From an uncultured Gemmatimonadota bacterium (GTDB taxonomy: Bacteria; Gemmatimonadota; Gemmatimonadetes; Gemmatimonadales; Gemmatimonadaceae): a stretch of DNA of 18,747 nt. This document shows positions 1 to 6,791 of this stretch, in pieces; within the stretch, counting starts at the first letter, position 1; each line of letters opens with the position of its first letter. Where the stretch lies: positions 1 through 18,747 of the forward strand of contig CAMPKM010000009.1 of NCBI GenBank assembly GCA_946887155.1, read 5' to 3'. A model generated the notes under the pieces. The model did not search any database and was not told the DNA's origin. It saw only the letters and a list, made by a program, of their open reading frames with translations. The translations under genes and the position numbers were made by a program.

Positions 1-49
1 GTTCTGCACTACCGCGCGCGACTGACGAAACTGTCGGTGCCGCTATCTG

Positions 50-76
50 TTGCACCACTTCGGACCGCAGGATAAT
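50..76 (+). promoter_or_regulatory. Weak candidate promoter for the nuo operon
   Basis: A GATAAT hexamer at 71-76 differs from the sigma-70 -10 consensus at one base. TTGCAC at 50-55 lies 15 bases upstream and matches only the first half of the -35 consensus. Transcription would begin near 82-84, giving a leader of about 70 bases before nuoA. The spacer is short and the -35 poor, so this is a guess based on position and the AT-rich patch. Confidence 0.25.
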
Positions 77-79
77 TTC

Positions 80-119
80 GTTCCGACCGAGCAAGTGAAT
101 TTTTTCACGAAGTCGGAAC
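80..119. promoter_or_regulatory. Two-tier inverted repeat in the nuoA leader
   Basis: Outer arms GTTCCGAC (80-87) and GTCGGAAC (112-119) are perfect complements over 8 bases. Inside them GTGAA (95-99) and TTCAC (104-108) form a second perfect 5-base stem around a TTTT loop. The structure could be a leader hairpin, a protein-binding operator, or the terminator of a gene lying left of the window. No T-run follows the outer arm, which argues against a simple intrinsic terminator. It ends 36 bases before the nuoA start codon. Confidence 0.5.
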
Positions 120-155
120 CCGCGGCGGGGCGGTCACGCCCCTGGCCATCCAATA

Positions 156-560
156 ATGGATCGCACCTACCTGCCGATACTTCTCCTGTTGGGGTTTGTG
201 CTGGTGAACGCGATCGGGATGATTGCGCTCTCGCACCTCACCATCCGGATCCGGCCGACACCGGTCAAGGATACACCGTATGAGTCCGGCATCCCGCCGC
301 TTGGCGATGCCCGTGAACGTTTTTCGGTGAAGTTCTACATGGTCGCGATGTTGTTCATCATCTTTGACATCGAGACCGTGTTCATGATTCCGTGGGCCGC
401 GTACTATCGCGAGCTCTCGTGCACGGCGGACCTCGTGGCGGGCTCCTGTCCCGCCGGAATGACATCGTTCTTCGGACTGGGAGAGATGATCGTGTTCATG
501 GTCATCCTTCTGGTGGGATTCCTCTACGTCTGGAAGAAGGGGGCACTCCAATGGGATTGA
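156..560 (+). CDS. nuoA: NADH-quinone oxidoreductase subunit A (NuoA)
   Basis: Small membrane subunit of complex I (mitochondrial ND3 homologue), next to the quinone chamber. The 134-residue protein has three predicted membrane helices, roughly residues 5-27, 60-82 and 108-127. The family signature is clear: YESG at 42-45 in the first loop, then [14 protein letters not shown] and FDIE (70-73) followed by PWA. The start is the ATG at 156; no convincing Shine-Dalgarno precedes it. The end overlaps nuoB by 10 bases, which suggests translational coupling. Two cysteines (C89, C98) sit in the loop between helices 2 and 3, expected to face the periplasm. This is the first gene of a 14-gene operon. 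Confidence 0.96.
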   Translation: MDRTYLPILLLLGFVLVNAIGMIALSHLTIRIRPTPVKDTPYESGIPPLGDARERFSVKFYMVAMLFIIFDIETVFMIPWAAYYRELSCTADLVAGSCPAGMTSFFGLGEMIVFMVILLVGFLYVWKKGALQWD

Positions 561-1177
561 CCGCCCGGCCAGACCGTCAGCTGGTCACCGTCGCGCCACA
601 GTCACAGGAAGGGTGGGTCACAACCCGCCTGGACTTCCTCGTGAACTGGGGTCGCGCGAACTCGCTGTGGCCGATGCCGTTCGGCACTGCCTGCTGCGCC
701 ATTGAGTTCATGGCGACGGCAGCCAGCAAATACGACCTGGCCCGCTTCGGCATGGAGCGGATGTCGTTTTCGCCTCGTCAGGCGGACGTGCTGATCTGTG
801 CCGGCCGCGTACCGTTCAAGCTCGCACCCGTGATACGACGGATCTGGCAGCAGATGCTCCAGCCCAAGTGGTGCATCTCGATGGGCGCGTGCGCCTCGTC
901 AGGCGGAATGTTCGACAATTACGCCGTGGTGCAGGGAATCGACACGATCATCCCCGTCGACGTCTATGTGCCGGGATGTCCGCCGCGTCCCGAAGGGCTG
1001 ATCTACGGCATCATGATGTTGCAGGAAAAGGTGAAGCGGGAACGCATGTCGGATGAACGGCTCCGTGACGAGATGGAGCCCGACCCCACGAGCAAGCTGT
1101 ACATCCCGGCATCAGCCATCGACGAGTTGTCGGAGCCGTTCGGTAATTCGGTTCACCAGACCCGGTCGGGCTTGTGA
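551..1177 (+). CDS. nuoB: NADH-quinone oxidoreductase subunit B (NuoB)
   Basis: Peripheral-arm subunit (PSST homologue) that carries cluster N2, the last iron-sulfur cluster before quinone. I chose the ATG at 551, inside the end of nuoA, because AAGGGGG at 538-543 is a well-placed ribosome site and the resulting 208-residue protein begins like other NuoB proteins. The open frame runs further upstream but only as nuoA shadow. N2 ligands are the tandem C48-C49 (GTACCAIEF), C114 (GACASSGG) and C143 (VPGCPPRPE). Their spacings of 66 and 29 residues match those of E. coli NuoB. The stop overlaps the GTG start of nuoC. Confidence 0.97.
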   Translation: MGLTARPDRQLVTVAPQSQEGWVTTRLDFLVNWGRANSLWPMPFGTACCAIEFMATAASKYDLARFGMERMSFSPRQADVLICAGRVPFKLAPVIRRIWQQMLQPKWCISMGACASSGGMFDNYAVVQGIDTIIPVDVYVPGCPPRPEGLIYGIMMLQEKVKRERMSDERLRDEMEPDPTSKLYIPASAIDELSEPFGNSVHQTRSGL

Positions 1178-1869
1178 GCGGAGCGCCGCACATGATCGCG
1201 GGCAGCGCGGATCCTGCCTCGGCACCGGCGACGCCGCGCGGCGTGCCGCATCGCGGTGGGCCGATGAATCCGTCCGCCGACCGCATCCGCGAACGATTTC
1301 CCGACGCGTTCGTTCGGGCCGAGGTGATCTGGGGCGAGACCACGGTCTTCGTGAAGACGGGTCCCGTCCAGGACATCGTCCGGTACCTCCACGACGACTC
1401 GGCCGAGCAGTACGACTATCTCTCGGATGTCACGGCGGTGGAGTACCGCGACCTCGAGTTGCCGCTCCAGGTGGTGTGGCATCTCCGTTCGCTGCCATAC
1501 CGCCGCTTCCTCCGCTTGAAGACGGAGATCCAGAAGGGTGATCCACTCCGCGTGCCGAGCGTATATCCGATTTATCGCGGCGCGGATTGGCTCGAGCGGG
1601 AGTGCTATGACATGTTCGGTGTGGTGTTCGATGGCCACCCTGACCTTCGACGCATCCTGATGTGGGAGCAGTATCAGGAAGGGTTTCCGCTCCGGAAGGA
1701 TTTTCCACTGCGAGGCCGTTTCTCGCGGTCGGAGCAGTTGCGACAGGCCCTGGCGGCGCAGCCGGAGAGCCGCTACTCGATGACCGAACTCACGATCGCC
1801 GACGCCTTCGAGGACCTGCCGCTCGAGATGCGGCAGCGCCTGGCCGGCGGCGACAGGACGGGAGAATAG
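1174..1869 (+). CDS. nuoC: NADH-quinone oxidoreductase subunit C (NuoC)
   Basis: Peripheral-arm 30-kDa subunit, which packs against NuoD and has no cofactor. The signature lies at residues 141-180: ERECYDMFG, then GHPDLRRIL and PLRKDFPL. The gene is separate from nuoD, unlike E. coli nuoCD. The start is uncertain. GTG at 1174 overlaps the nuoB stop (GTGA) and gives 231 residues with an Ala/Pro/Gly-rich first 30. ATG at 1264 gives 201 residues starting [13 protein letters not shown], closer to a typical NuoC N-terminus, with GGTGGG just upstream. I list the overlapping start because the rest of the operon is coupled in this way. Confidence 0.94.
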   Translation: MSGAPHMIAGSADPASAPATPRGVPHRGGPMNPSADRIRERFPDAFVRAEVIWGETTVFVKTGPVQDIVRYLHDDSAEQYDYLSDVTAVEYRDLELPLQVVWHLRSLPYRRFLRLKTEIQKGDPLRVPSVYPIYRGADWLERECYDMFGVVFDGHPDLRRILMWEQYQEGFPLRKDFPLRGRFSRSEQLRQALAAQPESRYSMTELTIADAFEDLPLEMRQRLAGGDRTGE

Positions 1870-1872
1870 CGA

Positions 1873-3183
1873 GTGGCCGAGAAACGAACGGTCGAAGTCT
1901 CGCTCTCCACGTCGGGCCTCGATGCCGAAGGCCGGCCGCAGCGGACGCCACTCGTGGTCGACGATGGGGGGCGCGTCACGACGCTGGAGGCGCCGCCGTC
2001 GCTCGAGCCGCAACTCGAGGGTGAGCACATGCTCATCAACCTCGGCCCGCAGCACCCGGCGACGCACGGCGTGCTGCGACTGGTACTGGAGCTCGATGGC
2101 GAAACCGTGGTGCGTTGCATCCCGCACGTCGGGTACCTGCACTGCGGGTTCGAGAAGATCGGCGAGTACCGGCAGTACAACCAGATCATCCCCTGGACCG
2201 ATCGCGAGGATTACCTGAACTCGCCGGGCAACAACGTCGCCTTTTCGTTAGGCGCTGAACGGCTGTTCGGGGTCGAGATCACCCCGCGCTGCACCGTGCT
2301 GCGGGTGATCGCGATGGAACTGTCGCGGATCATGTCGCACCTGGTGTGGCTGGGCACGACCTGCATCGACATCGGCGCCTTCACGCCGTTCCTCTGGTCG
2401 TTCCAGGAACGCGAACGGATCTACACGCTGCTCGAGCAGTGGTGCGGCGCCCGCCTGACGACCACGTTGACGCGCGTCGGCGGCATGGCCGCCGACATCC
2501 CGGAAGGCTGGATGGACGGGCTGCGCGACTTCACCCGCACGTTCCCGAAGACGATCGCCGAAGTCGATCGCATGGTCACGCGGAACGGCATCTGGGTGGG
2601 CCGCACGATCGGCATCGGTGCGATGAGCGCAGCGGACGCCATCAACGCCGGCCTGTCGGGCCCGATGGTCCGCGCCTCGGGCGTCGCGTTCGATGTCCGC
2701 CGCGATTTTCCCTACCTCGACTACGAGACCTACGACTTCGACGTACCGGTCGGCACCAACGGCGACGTCTACGACCGGTTCCTCGTACGCATGGAAGAGA
2801 TGCGGCAGTCGGTCCGGATTCTCGAGCAGGCCGCGGAACGGCTGCCCGACGGACCGGTCAACGTCGACGACCCGCGCCTCATCCTCCCGCCCAAGAGCAA
2901 GGCGACGAGCGAAATGGAGTCGATGATCCATCACTTCAAGCAGGTGATGGAGGGTCCCAGACCGCCGATCGGCGAGACGTACGTGGCGGTCGAGAGCCCC
3001 AAGGGCGAAAAAGGCTACTACTTCGTCTCCGACGGGACGGCCAAGCCCGTGCGGTGGCGAATCCGCCCGCCGTCGTACGTGAACCTCTCCGCCATCCCGC
3101 AGATGGTCGAAGGTCACCTGCTGTCCGACGTGATCGCGATCAACGCGAGCATCGACATCGTGATGGGGGAAATCGACAGATGA
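1873..3183 (+). CDS. nuoD: NADH-quinone oxidoreductase subunit D (NuoD)
   Basis: The 49-kDa subunit, related to the large subunit of NiFe hydrogenases; with NuoB and NuoH it forms the quinone-binding cavity. The 436-residue protein carries NLGPQHPATHGVLRL at 56-70 and DREDYLN at 110-116. H65 and Y114 lie 49 residues apart, as do the quinone-headgroup His and Tyr known in this family (His38/Tyr87 in Thermus). The C-terminus ends in the usual DIVMGEIDR. The start is GTG at 1873, three bases after nuoC, with GGGAG at 1860-1864 as ribosome site. About 50 residues precede the conserved core. Confidence 0.96.
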   Translation: MAEKRTVEVSLSTSGLDAEGRPQRTPLVVDDGGRVTTLEAPPSLEPQLEGEHMLINLGPQHPATHGVLRLVLELDGETVVRCIPHVGYLHCGFEKIGEYRQYNQIIPWTDREDYLNSPGNNVAFSLGAERLFGVEITPRCTVLRVIAMELSRIMSHLVWLGTTCIDIGAFTPFLWSFQERERIYTLLEQWCGARLTTTLTRVGGMAADIPEGWMDGLRDFTRTFPKTIAEVDRMVTRNGIWVGRTIGIGAMSAADAINAGLSGPMVRASGVAFDVRRDFPYLDYETYDFDVPVGTNGDVYDRFLVRMEEMRQSVRILEQAAERLPDGPVNVDDPRLILPPKSKATSEMESMIHHFKQVMEGPRPPIGETYVAVESPKGEKGYYFVSDGTAKPVRWRIRPPSYVNLSAIPQMVEGHLLSDVIAINASIDIVMGEIDR

Positions 3184-3223
3184 GGGCACGGAGCATGGGG
3201 CATGGGCCACGGAGGGGCGCATC
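3184..3223. repeat. nuoD-nuoE gap with tandem GCATGGG heptamers
   Basis: Two exact copies of GCATGGG stand head to tail at 3193-3206. They are flanked by two copies of CACGGAG at 3187-3193 and 3208-3214. The second copy merges into the nuoE ribosome site GGAGGGG (3211-3217), 6 bases before the GTG start. This is one of only two gaps above 4 bases in the operon. Confidence 0.6.
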
Positions 3224-3772
3224 GTGAGCCATGGACCTTCCGCCGCCGGCGGCGCGGCCATCTCCACCACGCCTAACGGGCACGCGCACGAGCCGTACAC
3301 GCCGGTGTTCGTCGGCGCAACGAAGGCGAAGCTCGATGCGCTGCTCGAACGGTACCCGACGAAAATGGCGGCGCTTTTGCCGGCGTTATGGATGGTGCAG
3401 GAACAGCATGGCTGGGTCAGTCCCGAAGCCATGGCCGAAGTGGGCCAGGTACTGGGCCTGACGCCGGCGTACGTGAAAGGCGTGGTCACGTTCTACACGA
3501 TGTACCACCAGCATCCGGTGGGGAAACACTTCATCCAGGTCTGCACGACGACGCCGTGCCATGTGTGCGGCGCTGAAGACGTGGTAAAGGCGTTCCTCGA
3601 CAAGACCGGCTGTGGTGAGCTCGGTGTCACCTCGGCCGACGGCAAGTACACGGTGATCGAAGTGGAATGCCTCGGCGCCTGTGGGTTTGCGACACCGGTG
3701 ATGGTCAACAGCGATTTCATCGAGTCGGTAACGCCGGAAACGGTGCCGGAGGTTTTGAAGAAGTACGGATAG
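3224..3772 (+). CDS. nuoE: NADH-quinone oxidoreductase subunit E (NuoE)
   Basis: The 24-kDa thioredoxin-fold subunit of the NADH dehydrogenase module, binding the [2Fe-2S] cluster N1a beside NuoF. The 182-residue protein has an N-terminal helical domain (about 30-95, with QEQHGWVSPEAM) and the ligands C107-x4-C112 (QVCTTTPC) and C149-x3-C153 (ECLGACG), the standard pattern. An extra cysteine at 115 is not a known ligand. The start is GTG at 3224, supported by GGAGGGG six bases upstream. The first 25 residues are a variable Gly/Ala/His-rich tail. The gene is bracketed by the two repeat-bearing gaps of the operon. Confidence 0.96.
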   Translation: MSHGPSAAGGAAISTTPNGHAHEPYTPVFVGATKAKLDALLERYPTKMAALLPALWMVQEQHGWVSPEAMAEVGQVLGLTPAYVKGVVTFYTMYHQHPVGKHFIQVCTTTPCHVCGAEDVVKAFLDKTGCGELGVTSADGKYTVIEVECLGACGFATPVMVNSDFIESVTPETVPEVLKKYG

Positions 3773-3773
3773 C

Positions 3774-3856
3774 GGGAATAGGGAATCGGGAATCGGGACT
3801 CGCGTGAGCGACCCGAGCCTGGTTCCCCGATTCCCGATTCCCCATTCCCGATTCCC
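3774..3856. repeat. GGGAATC-type heptamer array forming a long hairpin between nuoE and nuoF
   Basis: The left arm (3774-3797) is four GGG runs separated by AATA or AATC. The right arm (3823-3856) is the same heptamer series on the opposite strand. Positions 3774-3797 and 3826-3849 are complementary at 23 of 24 bases (A3780 against C3843), enclosing a 28-base loop. The arms are heptameric, so other pairing registers are possible. The right arm finishes 5 bases before the nuoF ATG. Each arm also has the four-GGG pattern of a G-quadruplex, on opposite strands. Confidence 0.85.
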
Positions 3857-3861
3857 TAACG

Positions 3862-5178
3862 ATGGGCTTCCCTCACACACCACATCCACGCGAAACCACG
3901 GTCCTCTCGAAACACTTCGGGGAGGCTGAGGCGCGTACGCTGGATGGCTGGAAGGCACGCGGCGGATATCGTGCGCTCGAGCAGGCGCTCAGCATGGACC
4001 CGGTGGCAATCCAGGGCGTCGTGAAGGAGTCCGGGTTGCGCGGGCGCGGCGGCGCCGGGTTTCCGACAGGACTCAAGTGGTCGTTCATGAAACTCGGCGA
4101 CGGAAAGCCGCACTACCTGTGCTGCAACGCCGACGAATCGGAGCCGGGCACGTTCAAGGATCGCGAGATCATGCGGTGGACGCCGCACGCGCTCATCGAA
4201 GGATGTGCCATCGCCGCCCACGCGATCGGCGCAGAAACGGCCTACATCTACATCCGCGGGGAATTCACCGAGCCGCTGGAGATCATGGAGCGCGCCTGCG
4301 CCGAAGCACTGCAGGCCGGCGTCATTGGAAAGAACGCGATGGGCTCCGGCAAACGCGTCGATGTCTGGGTGCACAAGGGCGCCGGTGCGTACATCTGCGG
4401 CGAAGAAACGGCCTTGATGAATTCCCTCGAGGGAAAGCGCGGGAATCCGCGCATCAAGCCGCCGTTCCCCGCAGCCGCCGGTCTGTTCGGCATGCCTACC
4501 ACGATCAACAACGTCGAGACGCTGGCCGCGGTGCCACCGATCATGGTCAATGGCGCCGACTGGTACAAGAAGATGTCGCGCCCGGACAATCCGAAGAGTA
4601 CGGGCACCAAGCTCTGGTCCGTTTGCGGCAATGTTCAGCGCCCGGGCAATTACGAAGTCGTCATGGGATTTCCGTTCAAGGAGTTCCTGTACGATCTCTG
4701 CGGTGGACCGCCACAGGGTCGCCAGTTCAAGGCGGTCATCCCCGGCGGATCCTCGGTGCCTATCATCAACATGGAAGAAGCCGAGTCCGCGTTCATGGAC
4801 TATGAAGGCATGGTTGCCGCGGGGACGATGCTCGGTTCGGCAGGCTGCATCGTGATCGACGATGCGCAGAGCATTCCCCGTCAGGTCGCGCGCCTGGCGC
4901 GATTCTACGCACACGAGAGCTGCGCGCAGTGCACGCAGTGCCGCGAAGGCACGGCGTGGACGACGAAGATCCTGGAGCGCATGGTCGACGGAGACGGCAC
5001 CGCCGAGGACTTTGACACGCTCATGGACATCGCCGAGAACATGACCGGCAAGACAATTTGCGTGCTCAGTGATTCGTGCGCCGTTCCCGTCGTGTCCGGA
5101 CTGCAGAAGTTCCGCGGCGAGTTCGAGGCACTCATCAAGCGCAAAACCGTGCACACCGTGCCAGCGATTGTCGCCTGA
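3862..5178 (+). CDS. nuoF: NADH-quinone oxidoreductase subunit F (NuoF)
   Basis: The 51-kDa subunit that oxidises NADH: it binds FMN and NADH and passes electrons to cluster N3. The 438-residue protein contains the glycine-rich FMN loop GLRGRGGAGFPTG (58-70) and CNADESEPGTFKDRE (88-102), both hallmark nucleotide sites. N3 ligands are C354, C357 and C360 (SCAQCTQCREG) plus C400 (KTICVL). The ATG at 3862 has no Shine-Dalgarno. It lies just beyond the right arm of the heptamer hairpin, so its initiation region may be structured. The stop shares one base with the nuoG start (TGATG). Confidence 0.97.
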   Translation: MGFPHTPHPRETTVLSKHFGEAEARTLDGWKARGGYRALEQALSMDPVAIQGVVKESGLRGRGGAGFPTGLKWSFMKLGDGKPHYLCCNADESEPGTFKDREIMRWTPHALIEGCAIAAHAIGAETAYIYIRGEFTEPLEIMERACAEALQAGVIGKNAMGSGKRVDVWVHKGAGAYICGEETALMNSLEGKRGNPRIKPPFPAAAGLFGMPTTINNVETLAAVPPIMVNGADWYKKMSRPDNPKSTGTKLWSVCGNVQRPGNYEVVMGFPFKEFLYDLCGGPPQGRQFKAVIPGGSSVPIINMEEAESAFMDYEGMVAAGTMLGSAGCIVIDDAQSIPRQVARLARFYAHESCAQCTQCREGTAWTTKILERMVDGDGTAEDFDTLMDIAENMTGKTICVLSDSCAVPVVSGLQKFRGEFEALIKRKTVHTVPAIVA

Positions 5179-6791
5179 TGACAACCCCGTCTAATCCTTC
5201 GGCCCCGGTTTCCACCTCGCCGAGCCCGGCGAGCGTGCCCATGGTCAACCTGACGATCGAGGGTCGTCAGGTTTCGGTGCCCGCGGGGACGTCGATCCTC
5301 GAAGCCGCCAAGACGGTCGGCGTCCTGATTCCGCACTACTGCTACCATCCGGGACTTCCGGTGGCCGGCGTCTGCCGCATGTGCCTGGTCGACGTGGAAA
5401 AGGCGCCCAAGCTGGCGCCTGCCTGCGCAACGGCGGTGGCCGAAGGCCAGGTCATCACGGTGCACGCCGAAAAGGCGCGCGAGGCGCGGAAGGGCGTGCT
5501 CGAGATGCTGCTCATCAACCACCCGCTGGATTGCCCGATCTGCGACCAGTCCGGTGAGTGCGAGCTGCAGGACTACACGTACAAGGAAGGGAGGGCCGAC
5601 AGCCGTTATCGGGAGCCCAAGCGTTTTAACCCGGTGGAGGACTTCGGGGGCGACGTGATGTACGTGCCGAACCGGTGTATCCTCTGCACCCGGTGCGTGC
5701 GATTCATGGAAGACGTCGCGCACGACGCGGCCCTCAACGTGAGCGAGCGTGGTGACCGCGCGTTGATCGGCAAGGCGGAGGGAAAGGACCTCACGCACGC
5801 CTGGGCCGGGAACGTCGTCGATCTCTGCCCCGTGGGCGCGCTCCTCTCGAAGGACTTCCTCAACAAGGCCCGTTCGTGGGAGCTCGATCGCACCGCGTCG
5901 GTCTGCACGGGATGCAGCCAGGGGTGCAACATGATCGTCGAGACGCGCGACAACGCCGTCGTGCGCCTCCGTCCGCGGCCTAACGCGGCGGTCAACGAGT
6001 TCTTCATGTGCGACCACGGCCGGTTGAATTACCGCTGGCTCAATCGCGCCGACCGGATCGAAACGCCGGCCATCACGGGCAACGACGGTACCCGGGTCGC
6101 GGACTGGGAGACCGCACTGCCGGCGGCCGCGCGCGTCCTCAAGGGCAAGCGCATCGTGGTCGTGGCATCGCCGAACCTGTCCAACGAAGCGCTGTACATG
6201 CTCACCCGGCTGGTGAAATCGTCAAGCGGCATCGGCGCGTATCGCATGCCGACCGGACCGGAAGCCCCGTTACCGGGCGTGGAGGATCTGGCCCTGCGCA
6301 CAGACCGCGCCGCCAACGGCCGGGGTGCCGAGCTGCTCGGCTTCCAGCGCAGCGACGCGCCGCTGGATGGCGTTGGGGCGGGGGACGCCGTGATCGTGGC
6401 CGACGCCGAACTGACCGCTGACGACATCGCGCAGCTCCCAAGGGCGTCGGCCGTCGTGCTGGTTTCGACGTTCGTTCCCGACGGACTGCCGCGGGCGGAT
6501 GTGATCCTCCCGATCTGCAACCCGGTCGAGGAGGAAGGCACGTTCACGAACCTCCGCGGCCGCGTGCAGCGCTTCCTGCAGGCGCGGGCGGCGCCGGGAA
6601 TGGCCCGTCCCAGCTGGTACGTACTGGCCGACCTGCTCAACGCGTTAGGCGAGCGGGTCGACGTCATGACCGCCGCCCAGGCGTTCGCGTCGCTGGTCGA
6701 GGCCGAACCGGCGTTTGCCGGCATGAGCCACGAGAAACTCGGACTGAAAGGGGCGCCGGTCGCGGCCGCCACGGCGGGAGTGGCGCCATGA
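5178..6791 (+). CDS. nuoG: NADH-quinone oxidoreductase subunit G (NuoG), compact form
   Basis: The 75-kDa-type subunit that carries electrons from NuoE/F towards NuoI. I take the ATG at 5178, which overlaps the nuoF stop, giving 537 residues. The first 21 are Pro/Ser-rich, and an internal ATG at 5241 is an alternative start. Ligands read in order: N1b C55, C66, C69, C83; N5 H115, C119, C122, C128; N4 C167, C170, C173, C217; and an N7-type set C243, C246, C250, C278. Residues 290-537 are a shortened, degenerate molybdopterin-oxidoreductase-like domain, ending with GTFTNLRGRVQRF near 455-467. Many bacterial NuoG proteins are roughly 700-900 residues, so this one has lost much of that domain. 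Confidence 0.95.
   Translation: MTTPSNPSAPVSTSPSPASVPMVNLTIEGRQVSVPAGTSILEAAKTVGVLIPHYCYHPGLPVAGVCRMCLVDVEKAPKLAPACATAVAEGQVITVHAEKAREARKGVLEMLLINHPLDCPICDQSGECELQDYTYKEGRADSRYREPKRFNPVEDFGGDVMYVPNRCILCTRCVRFMEDVAHDAALNVSERGDRALIGKAEGKDLTHAWAGNVVDLCPVGALLSKDFLNKARSWELDRTASVCTGCSQGCNMIVETRDNAVVRLRPRPNAAVNEFFMCDHGRLNYRWLNRADRIETPAITGNDGTRVADWETALPAAARVLKGKRIVVVASPNLSNEALYMLTRLVKSSSGIGAYRMPTGPEAPLPGVEDLALRTDRAANGRGAELLGFQRSDAPLDGVGAGDAVIVADAELTADDIAQLPRASAVVLVSTFVPDGLPRADVILPICNPVEEEGTFTNLRGRVQRFLQARAAPGMARPSWYVLADLLNALGERVDVMTAAQAFASLVEAEPAFAGMSHEKLGLKGAPVAAATAGVAP

Noticed and set aside
50..283. Small plus-strand open frame at the left edge
   Set aside because: It overlaps the leader and the start of nuoA in another frame and resembles no protein.
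2248..3489. Minus-strand open frame of 413 codons opposite nuoD and the start of nuoE
   Set aside because: It crosses two real genes and their gap, has no recognisable domain or ribosome site, and is explained by codon bias.
3774..3856. Heptamer array considered as a small CRISPR
   Set aside because: Repeat units of 7 bases with no spacers of 25-40 bases and no cas genes nearby; it is an inverted heptamer repeat.
3774..3856. Heptamer hairpin considered as an intrinsic terminator inside the operon
   Set aside because: No T-run follows either arm and nine essential nuo genes lie downstream, so complete termination here is unlikely. Partial termination or RNA processing remains possible.
3856..5184. 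Long minus-strand open frame of 442 codons opposite nuoF
   Set aside because: It lies codon-for-codon opposite a certain NuoF gene; GC-rich genes with G/C third positions commonly leave such antisense frames open. Its Arg/His/Asp-rich product matches no family I know.
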